DNA of 45,291 nt. Source: a virus. The stretch spans positions 1 through 45,291 of IMG/VR virus record IMGVR_UViG_3300031227_000098. One strand, given 5' to 3'. A program made the translations under genes and the position numbers. The notes below the pieces were generated by a model that saw only the letters and a list, made by a program, of their open reading frames with translations, had not been told where the DNA came from and made no database searches. Positions within the stretch are counted from its first letter, which is position 1. Every line of letters begins with the position of its first letter. This document shows positions 40,030 to 45,291 of the stretch, piece after piece.

Positions 40030-41286
40030 ATGGCCATATATGATGGGGGTAGTGGTGCTGATGGAGCGCTAACAATATCAGGTGATACTACTTGGACTGA
40101 ATACAGTTATATAATCGCTTCTATTTCCAACGCGATTATTACCTGTACAAACGACCCTACAGGTAACATATCTGCTGGTGATGAAGTTTTGGTTATTCAT
40201 ATGCAGGGGGATGCTTCTGATGCCAATAGTCCGCCCACAAACGCGGCCCACGTTGGTAAGTGGGAGATAGGTAAGGTTGATTCGGTCAGTAGTGGTGCAA
40301 AGACTATTACTCTTACGGCAAATGTAACAAACGCCACTCTTGATACAGGTGGTAAGACCTTCGTAATAAAGGTTCCGAATTACACCAATGTCACCATAAA
40401 CACTACAAAAACTTTATCTGCCCAGGTATATGATGGTACAGATGGCACACTAGGTGTCATACCCTTTAAATGTTCAGGCACTCTTACTGTTACAGGCGAT
40501 ATCAATCTTGACGGAAAAGGGTTTGCAGGTGGTGCTGTTGGTCCTGGGGCTTCTGGTTATGGTGGTGAATCTTGGGGTGGCTTAGGTGGTGCTGGTACTG
40601 CAAGTGGGGCCGGAACCGACGGTAAAGGCGGCGGTGGCGGTGGTTGGAGCGGTAACGGCGGTGTTGGTCGCACAGGCGGTGGTGGTGGTGGTTTAGCAGC
40701 TGGTTCAACCAACAATGGTGGTGCTGGCGGCGGTGGTGGTCTAACCACACATTACGGAGGTGGTGGCGGTGGTGGTTATGGAACGGCGGGAACTACTGGT
40801 GGTACTGCCGGCGGTGTAGGCGGTGGAAACGATCACGCTGACGCTGACCTTGCGGCAAATATATATTTAGGCACAGGCGGTGGTGCTGGTGCTTCTGCAA
40901 ATGCAGCAGGAGGTAAGGGTGGGGGCTTATTATGGGTTTCTGCTAAAACCATAACTATTACTGGAGGAATAACTTGTGACGGAGCTAATGGCGCTGCTGC
41001 CTTAGAAGCAAATTCTGGTGGTTGTGGTGGCGGTTCTGGTGGTTCTGTTTATCTTAAATGTAACACTTGTAATCTTGGAGCAAGTAAAGTTACGGCTACT
41101 GGTGGTACGGGAGGCACAGGCGGTGGTGTTTCGGGTGAAGTAGGTGGCGCAGGTGGAGTTGGGGTTATAGCCCTTTATTCCACATCTGGAACAGAATCAG
41201 AAACAACAAATCCATCTAATACAGAAACACAACATACTTTTACTGAACTACCCTTATCTTTACCTTTTCAAGCGGTGTTATTTTAA
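40030..41286 (+). CDS. Glycine-rich receptor-binding/adhesin-like protein
   Basis: A 418-aa protein. The first 150 residues are a beta domain (SGADGALTISGDTTWTEYSY...), and about 155-300 is rich in polyglycine (GGGGGGWSGNGGVGRTGGGG, then GGGGLTTHYGGGGGGG) broken by short variable inserts. This is like the layered glycine helices with exposed loops in T-even gp38 adhesins. Four Cys lie in the later part (GGCGGGSGGSVYLKCNTCNL). It ends LPFQAVLF, close to the end of the next protein (LAFQPIIF). It probably recognises the host surface. Confidence 0.75.
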   Translation: MAIYDGGSGADGALTISGDTTWTEYSYIIASISNAIITCTNDPTGNISAGDEVLVIHMQGDASDANSPPTNAAHVGKWEIGKVDSVSSGAKTITLTANVTNATLDTGGKTFVIKVPNYTNVTINTTKTLSAQVYDGTDGTLGVIPFKCSGTLTVTGDINLDGKGFAGGAVGPGASGYGGESWGGLGGAGTASGAGTDGKGGGGGGWSGNGGVGRTGGGGGGLAAGSTNNGGAGGGGGLTTHYGGGGGGGYGTAGTTGGTAGGVGGGNDHADADLAANIYLGTGGGAGASANAAGGKGGGLLWVSAKTITITGGITCDGANGAAALEANSGGCGGGSGGSVYLKCNTCNLGASKVTATGGTGGTGGGVSGEVGGAGGVGVIALYSTSGTESETTNPSNTETQHTFTELPLSLPFQAVLF

Positions 41287-41301
41287 TAAAGGACATAAAT
41301 T

Positions 41302-42003
41302 ATGGCAGGTAATGATATTTACACTAAATTGTTGCTTCACAGTAATGGGACAGACGGATCACCGTTGTTTCCTGATGCCTCCAGGTCCCGGCACGTAGTA
41401 ACTGCTGTAGGTAATGCTCAAGTTGATACGTCCCAATATAAATTTCCTACCGGGTCAGGATTGTTTGATGGTGCTGGTGATTATCTTTCTGTACCAGATA
41501 GTCCGGACTGGGATTTTGGTAGCAATGCTTTATGTTATGACTTTTGGGTGCGTCTTAATGACCGTACAGGTTTGCAATGTCCTTTGAATTTTTACATGGA
41601 CGATGACAATTTGTTCAGAATCAATTTAATGGGTGATAATACTATAAAGTTTTATATAGTTGTAGCTACAGCAACAGCGTTAGAACTTACTAGTACAACA
41701 GAAATTTTAGATGCTACTTGGTATCATTTAGCAGTTATACGAGGTTGGGGTTCCGGCGCAAATAATTGGGCGCTATGTATAGACGGAACGGCAGAAGATA
41801 CTGCTACTTATGCTGGTGCATTATCCTCGAATTCTAAGATACTGTATATAGGCTCTGAAACGCCTGGCAATACTGCCTACAATGGTTGGCTGGACGAAAT
41901 TAGAATCTCTAATGGTATTGCCCGGTGGACATCTAATTTCACTTCGCCGACTGAACCATATTTTAATTCTGGGGGGCTAGCTTTTCAGCCAATAATATTT
42001 TAA
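41302..42003 (+). CDS. LamG/concanavalin-like domain protein, putative adhesin
   Basis: The 233-aa protein is a single LamG-type jelly roll: LLLHSNGTDGSPLFPDASRS, SGLFDGAGDYLSVPDSPDWD, YDFWVRLND, TWYHLAVIRG (the typical 'W.hvA.vr' strand), LYIGSETPGN and GWLDEIRISNGIARW. Such domains bind carbohydrate or protein. In this location it is likely to be a receptor-binding subunit. The end, GGLAFQPIIF, resembles the end of its neighbour. AAAGGACATAAATT precedes the ATG. Confidence 0.82.
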   Translation: MAGNDIYTKLLLHSNGTDGSPLFPDASRSRHVVTAVGNAQVDTSQYKFPTGSGLFDGAGDYLSVPDSPDWDFGSNALCYDFWVRLNDRTGLQCPLNFYMDDDNLFRINLMGDNTIKFYIVVATATALELTSTTEILDATWYHLAVIRGWGSGANNWALCIDGTAEDTATYAGALSSNSKILYIGSETPGNTAYNGWLDEIRISNGIARWTSNFTSPTEPYFNSGGLAFQPIIF

Positions 42004-42014
42004 GGGGGTATTTG

Positions 42015-42308
42015 ATGGGGTGGGGAATAATAGCATCTTTGATCGCGTCTAGTGTCATAATCCTGGGCACTATAGTCGGTACGCAACGGTATAACGAAGG
42101 TAAACGTGGCCGGATCTATGAGCGTCTAGACGAAACCAAAGAGCAAATGTCAGCTAAAATGGAGGCTGATTATGCGCGAAAAGATATTTGTACCCTAACC
42201 CATAAACAGGTTGAGATCGAATTGAAAGAGATAAAAGGCCAGACCGCTCTTATTCCTGTAATAGTGGGTCAGTTAGAAATTTTGGTAAAGAATGGGGCAG
42301 CGAAATGA
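42015..42308 (+). CDS. Membrane-anchored coiled-coil protein of the lysis cassette
   Basis: A 97-aa protein with one N-terminal membrane helix (GWGIIASLIASSVIILGTIVG) and a charged helical remainder (IYERLDETKEQMSAKMEADY). The ATG at 42015 follows AAGGGGG. It could be a holin partner or antiholin; the layout is also seen in structural spacers. It overlaps the next small gene by four bases. Confidence 0.62.
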   Translation: MGWGIIASLIASSVIILGTIVGTQRYNEGKRGRIYERLDETKEQMSAKMEADYARKDICTLTHKQVEIELKEIKGQTALIPVIVGQLEILVKNGAAK

Positions 42309-42469
42309 TGGGGGAAAGAGTAAATAAGATCAGGCACATAATGAAGCGTTTAACAGATGTAACTCGCGTGTTCAACGGAGAAATAGATGCTTTATCTGTT
42401 GAGCTTGACGAGTTACTAAAAGAGGAGGTACAGCGTGGACCTATCACTAATTTGGGCGTTGATAGTTGA
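42305..42469 (+). CDS. 54-aa helical mini-protein of the lysis cassette
   Basis: The ATG at 42305 overlaps the previous stop (ATGA) and the frame ends at 42469 inside the holin-like gene. The product (MMGERVNKIRHIMKRLTDV, then TRVFNGEIDALSVELDELLK) is a basic-then-acidic amphipathic helix with no membrane part. Coupling to both neighbours supports expression. Role unknown. Confidence 0.52.
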   Translation: MMGERVNKIRHIMKRLTDVTRVFNGEIDALSVELDELLKEEVQRGPITNLGVDS

Positions 42470-42635
42470 GTGGACACCGGCGGTAATTCCAGTTCTATTG
42501 TCGGTAGTAGGGTTTTTTGCCCTGGTAGCAACAAAAACTCCTAACAAAACTGATGATCGTGTTCTTCAGGCGATCCTGGACGTCATCAATTTTCTAGGGG
42601 CTAATCTAGGGAAAGCCAAAAACAAAGACGTATAG
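42435..42635 (+). CDS. Holin-like membrane protein
   Basis: The 66-aa frame starts with GTG at 42435, preceded by AGAGGAGG six bases upstream. It has one strong membrane segment (IWALIVEWTPAVIPVLLSVVGFFALVA) and a charged helical tail (DDRVLQAILDVINFLGANLGK...). Size, single helix and position just before the spanins fit a T7 gp17.5-type holin. An antiholin role is the alternative for this or the 42015-42308 product. Confidence 0.66.
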   Translation: MDLSLIWALIVEWTPAVIPVLLSVVGFFALVATKTPNKTDDRVLQAILDVINFLGANLGKAKNKDV

Positions 42636-42643
42636 GGGGCACT

Positions 42644-42841
42644 ATGTGGTATGCAATAGGAAGTGTTATAAAGATCATACTTTTTTTGATCGGTCTCTTT
42701 AAACAACGCGATAAGGAAAGAGCCGAAAAAGCAGCCAAAATAGGAAAGGACTTAATCGATGCGTTTAAGGAAACTGATAAAAAGGCTCAGGCTTCCCGTC
42801 TTAATTTTGTTGTTGGTGACATTGATAGGATGCGCCAGTAA
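42644..42841 (+). CDS. Putative i-spanin (Rz-like), short
   Basis: A 65-aa protein with an N-terminal membrane helix (WYAIGSVIKIILFLIGLF) and a charged helix (QRDKERAEKAAKIGKDLIDAF). An o-spanin is encoded inside its 3' half in another frame, which is the hallmark of an Rz/Rz1 pair. It is short for a protein that must reach across the periplasm (T7 gp18.5 has 143 aa), so the function is likely but not certain. Confidence 0.68.
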   Translation: MWYAIGSVIKIILFLIGLFKQRDKERAEKAAKIGKDLIDAFKETDKKAQASRLNFVVGDIDRMRQ

Positions 42842-42971
42842 ACCCATCACACTATATCCGATCCGGAATACAGATTTTAAAACTACCGGTGAGGGAGACG
42901 AGGGAGAAGTAATAATGAGCAAGTGGTACTTTGATAAAGTTTTAAAAGTAAAACTTGCAGAAGGTAGATAA
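42759..42971 (+). CDS. Putative o-spanin lipoprotein (Rz1-like)
   Basis: A 70-aa frame overlapping the i-spanin by 83 bases. It has a basic N-terminus (MRLRKLIKRLRL), a hydrophobic core and a lipobox (LIGC, Cys25), so signal peptidase II would lipidate it. The mature part is short (SKPITLYPIRNTDFK...). AAAGGAC precedes the ATG by seven bases. Outer-membrane lipidation implies a diderm host. Together with the i-spanin it would fuse the two membranes at lysis. Confidence 0.8.
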   Translation: MRLRKLIKRLRLPVLILLLVTLIGCASKPITLYPIRNTDFKTTGEGDEGEVIMSKWYFDKVLKVKLAEGR

Positions 42972-42974
42972 ACA

Positions 42975-43005
42975 AAACGCCCCGGACTATACATCCGGGG
43001 CGTTT
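42975..43005. terminator. Bidirectional terminator between converging arms
   Basis: A perfect 12-bp stem, AAACGCCCCGGA/TCCGGGGCGTTT, with a 7-base loop. T-rich tails follow on both strands (GTTTGTTCTT rightward; GTTTTGTTT leftward). It closes the rightward virion arm and the leftward GT2 operon, whose last codons lie at 43010. Confidence 0.93.
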
Positions 43006-43009
43006 GTTC

Positions 43010-44392
43010 TTAGACCCTCCAGCCCCTACACAATAGTATGTAGGTAGGGGTGGCTGGATGGTCCGTCCTCCACTTCCGGGTTTTCGGATTGAAGTTAAAT
43101 CGAATAATCTCATCCAATTTTATTAAATCCCGATATCTCCATCTTACAATATCCTCAGTAAATACTCGAACATGAGGGGGGCAATCAAATGATGGAACAG
43201 AAAAAACGATTTCCTTGCCTACCGGAATCTTCTTTAATATATCAATATCTTTTTTCAGATGTTCTAAAACTTCTAATAACACATATACATCGTAATCACC
43301 ATAATCGTGAGTATATATGTCCGCGACACAGTAGGGATTTTTTACCATGTCAAACCCGGCATACTTTCTTACATGGGGCTTTAGGGCACCCTGGCCACAT
43401 CCTATATCAAGCATCGATTTAGACCCTATTAATTCGCCCACCTTTTGATACAGAAAATCATAGCGAGGCTCCGTATCATTCATCTTCTCGTAATAAGACG
43501 CGGGCTGTTCAAGTTTCTCTCGAACAAATAGGACTTGAGTATTATTTGCAAGTTCGGCCAAAAATAGCCACTTTTCTCTATTAATAGGGCCACTCATTCC
43601 GGCCATAAAAAGAAGGGCCTCCCTAAAATTAGTGTTGATCTTAATGGCCTGGAGACACGCATCCCGGGCTTCGTCTCCGCGCTGTAGCTCCCATAGACAT
43701 CGGGCCTTCATAAGGTACGCATCAGCCTTTTCAGGATGCCAGTAGGCCACTTTGAGGTATCTAAGGATCCAGTACAGACTAGTGATCCATTCCTTCCTAT
43801 AGCGATATTCCCGGGACAAATAGTACAGTTCTCTGGGCTTCTCTGGATGAGCGTTCACTTCTCGCTTGAGGATCCTCAAAGTGCGATCTGGGTCATTTTT
43901 ATGGGCGGGGCTATACCCATAGCGAATAATGGCCCCAGAATCAATCTGAGCGGGAATAGAGAGGTAATTATGGGCCGCGCCCTTCCAGAACACTTCCTTA
44001 CAGTTACGATAGAGATAGGGTATTTTATGTGAGGAAGTACTCTGATATTGCGCAAAAGTAATGTTAAAACAGTATGCCTGGGGATTTTCAGCTATTATCT
44101 TTCTAAATTTCTCCATACCCCCCTCGTCCAGCCAATCATCAGCATCGATAGAGAGAATCCAATCACCAGTACATTTTGAAATCGCGTGATTCCTGGCGTT
44201 TGCAAAATGATCTGCCCATACATAATCAGTAAAAATTTTGTCCGTGAATCTTTGTGCAATTTCTATTGTCTTATCTGTGGACCCTGTATCCACTATGACA
44301 ATTTCATCTGCGGAACGGACAGAGGCCAGACATTTTTCAAGAATTGCTGCCTCATTCTTAACTATCATTGCTACACTTAGTTTTGCTACCAT
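43010..44392 (-). CDS. Glycosyltransferase (GT2)-TPR-methyltransferase fusion
   Basis: A 460-aa protein with three parts. Residues 1-160 are a GT2/GT-A domain: LSVAMIVKNEAAILEKCLAS, IVIVDTGSTDKT, DWILSIDADDWLDEG (DADD binds metal and nucleotide-sugar). Residues 160-265 are TPR-like helices (RELYYLSREYRYRKEW, ADAYLMKARCLWELQRGDEA). Residues 320-460 are a class I methyltransferase (SMLDIGCGQG, then YVLLEVLEHLKKD). A single chain could make and cap a glycan, perhaps on the host surface or a phage protein. The ATG at 44392 follows GGGGTGGGGG; a GTG at 44404 is possible. It overlaps the membrane protein gene. Confidence 0.88.
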   Translation of the reverse strand: MVAKLSVAMIVKNEAAILEKCLASVRSADEIVIVDTGSTDKTIEIAQRFTDKIFTDYVWADHFANARNHAISKCTGDWILSIDADDWLDEGGMEKFRKIIAENPQAYCFNITFAQYQSTSSHKIPYLYRNCKEVFWKGAAHNYLSIPAQIDSGAIIRYGYSPAHKNDPDRTLRILKREVNAHPEKPRELYYLSREYRYRKEWITSLYWILRYLKVAYWHPEKADAYLMKARCLWELQRGDEARDACLQAIKINTNFREALLFMAGMSGPINREKWLFLAELANNTQVLFVREKLEQPASYYEKMNDTEPRYDFLYQKVGELIGSKSMLDIGCGQGALKPHVRKYAGFDMVKNPYCVADIYTHDYGDYDVYVLLEVLEHLKKDIDILKKIPVGKEIVFSVPSFDCPPHVRVFTEDIVRWRYRDLIKLDEIIRFNFNPKTRKWRTDHPATPTYILLCRGWRV

Positions 44393-44844
44393 ATCAGCCC
44401 CCACCCCATGAGAACATAAGCCAGTTGGATCCCGACTAGTAATCCAAAAAAGCCCTCACAAATCTTCCATATGAATATCTTAGCGGTTAATTTGGTATTG
44501 GACAGCCAAAACAAAGTAATGAATCCAACTGCGGTAATGATGTTCCAAATTGAAATACCGATTGCCGCGCCTATCATTGTGTAAGTACAGCCCACTATGG
44601 CCTTCACCCACCAAGGTTTTTTACTTCCGTAGCCTAGACAAAAGAATCCTATGGCTGGAAGGGAAGCCAGGGCAGCTTGCAATAGCGGCATGAACGGACA
44701 ACAAAAAGCAAAATACACAGTGGGTAGCACAAACCTACGGACCCATTTTTGGCCACCAATACTTGATGAGATTTGTGTGCCCCCTAGAGCAAACAGGATC
44801 CAAGAAATCCCAGGTATAAAAACCATCAATAACTCTTTGTTCAT
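44386..44844 (-). CDS. Four-helix membrane protein
   Basis: The 152-aa protein has about four hydrophobic segments (LLMVFIPGISWILFALGGT, FVLPTVYFAFCCPFMPLLQAA, IVGCTYTMIGAAIGISIWNI and ICEGFFGLLVGIQLAYVLMG). It starts after AGGAGGATTAAGTT and overlaps the glycosyltransferase start by seven bases, so both are one operon. It could serve the glycan system (for example a carrier or flippase-like role), but the sequence gives no direct sign. Small membrane proteins of this look occur in other phages without known role. Confidence 0.72.
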   Translation of the reverse strand: MNKELLMVFIPGISWILFALGGTQISSSIGGQKWVRRFVLPTVYFAFCCPFMPLLQAALASLPAIGFFCLGYGSKKPWWVKAIVGCTYTMIGAAIGISIWNIITAVGFITLFWLSNTKLTAKIFIWKICEGFFGLLVGIQLAYVLMGWGLIW

Positions 44845-44886
44845 AACTTAATCCTCCTTTAGTTATTCAGTTAAAATCGCTACCAT

Positions 44887-44916
44887 GCTATATTCCCATA
44901 TTTAAGGCAATATAGC
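44887..44916. other. Inverted repeat between recombinase and membrane-protein genes
   Basis: GCTATATT (44887-44894) and AATATAGC (44909-44916) form a perfect 8-bp inverted repeat with a 14-base loop, one base after the recombinase stop codon. It has no T-run. It may be a weak terminator, an operator, or structure at a transposon end. Confidence 0.5.
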
Positions 44917-44917
44917 T

Positions 44918-45291
44918 TTACGGTATTTTCTTTTTTCTACCGCCTCTTGCCCCATAATATCTGGCAGAATAACAGGTCAAAATCTTCATAATATCCTCTG
45001 CCAATTCTTCTTCATATTTCTGTGTTTTATCTTGCATAATTTCTACTTTTATCCCAAGATTTCGGAAGATTGCCCAAAGATATTCACACCCAAATCGGGC
45101 AAGTCTGTCTTTGTATTCAATCAAAACCCGCTCAACTTTGCCTTGAAATATAAGGTTTATGACTTTATGCAAGCCTTTTCGCTTCTCATTGATGCCACTG
45201 GCTATCTCATCAACTATCATATATTTGTAATTCTTGCTCTCGGCGTGTTTCCTGAGCCTTTCTTTCTGCCTTTCAAGATTTTCTTTTTGCT
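44918..45291 (-). CDS. IS607-type serine recombinase (TnpA), 5' end outside window
   Basis: The visible 123 codons, reading in from the right edge, carry the IS607 TnpA resolvase core: QKENLERQKERLRKHAESKN, then VDEIASGINEKRKGL, VERVLIEYKDRLARFGCEYL and the end ILTCYSARYYGARGGRKKK. The catalytic Ser and the N-terminal MerR-like HTH would lie beyond 45291. In IS607 elements tnpB follows tnpA; here a membrane protein gene follows instead, so this copy stands alone or has lost its partner. It may be a transposon remnant or a domesticated recombinase. Confidence 0.88.
   Translation of the reverse strand, partial: QKENLERQKERLRKHAESKNYKYMIVDEIASGINEKRKGLHKVINLIFQGKVERVLIEYKDRLARFGCEYLWAIFRNLGIKVEIMQDKTQKYEEELAEDIMKILTCYSARYYGARGGRKKKIP

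Noticed and set aside
40502-40750. Leftward His- or Pro-rich frames
   Set aside because: They are the mirror of polyglycine codons in the adhesin-like gene.
1-45291. Proof of circularity from joining the two edges
   Set aside because: The join gives a plausible six-codon end for the left-edge gene, but a stop within that distance is expected by chance, so it proves nothing.

Overview
The window reads as most of a lytic-type, T7-like podovirus genome of about 45 kb, probably from an uncultivated phage. The evidence is a T7-order virion block (terminase, T7-type portal, scaffold, capsid, gp11-like and gp12-like tail tube proteins, gp14-like and larger ejection proteins, T7-type tail fibre). 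Both edges cut genes: a small leftward gene at 1-119 and an IS607-type serine recombinase running off the right edge. There is no phage RNA polymerase in the window. The promoters that can be seen are ordinary sigma70-type (TTGACA, 16-17 bp, TATA-like -10), so host polymerase probably does the transcription. An overlapping i-spanin/o-spanin pair with a lipobox points to a host with an outer membrane.

Left arm (1-17168, all leftward). It starts from a promoter at 17296-17323 in a 0.9-kb divergent regulatory region. First comes a run of very small host-takeover-type genes (about 11-17.2 kb). Several are too short to be obvious, and some share a repeated leader and Shine-Dalgarno block. This run includes a putative sliding-clamp-like protein, a tRNA-Thr(UGU), an unexplained 82-nt stem structure and an exported PGRP-type amidase endolysin with its own promoter. 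Next comes the replication module (2-11 kb): excisionase-type HTH, primase-polymerase/VapE-type helicase, SNF2 helicase, RyR-domain protein, DUF2800-type PD-(D/E)XK nuclease, Enc34/DUF2815-type SSB, family A DNA polymerase and RuvC-like resolvase. The arm ends with a peptide deformylase carrying a SEC-C zinc tail and a methyltransferase.

Right arm (17987-42971, rightward). A promoter at 17945-17973 drives a 245-aa protein whose last six residues match those of the SSB, then the putative small terminase, large terminase, GNAT, portal and a scaffold with a collagen-like N-terminus. A second promoter with identical hexamers (25035-25063) precedes the major capsid gene, which is followed by a strong terminator (26147-26180). 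Then come a collagen-like virion fibre, tail tube and ejection proteins, and a fibre/adhesin block in which Gly-X-Y repeats recur (34 tandem copies of a 9-residue unit in one protein), followed by a polyglycine adhesin-like protein and a LamG-type lectin-like protein. The arm ends with holin-like and spanin genes and a bidirectional terminator.

Right edge (43010-45291, leftward). A GT2 glycosyltransferase-TPR-methyltransferase fusion, a four-helix membrane protein and the lone IS607-type recombinase. If the genome is circular or circularly permuted, this block lies next to the methyltransferase at 292-1044 and would form one surface-modification cluster. That arrangement is inference only.
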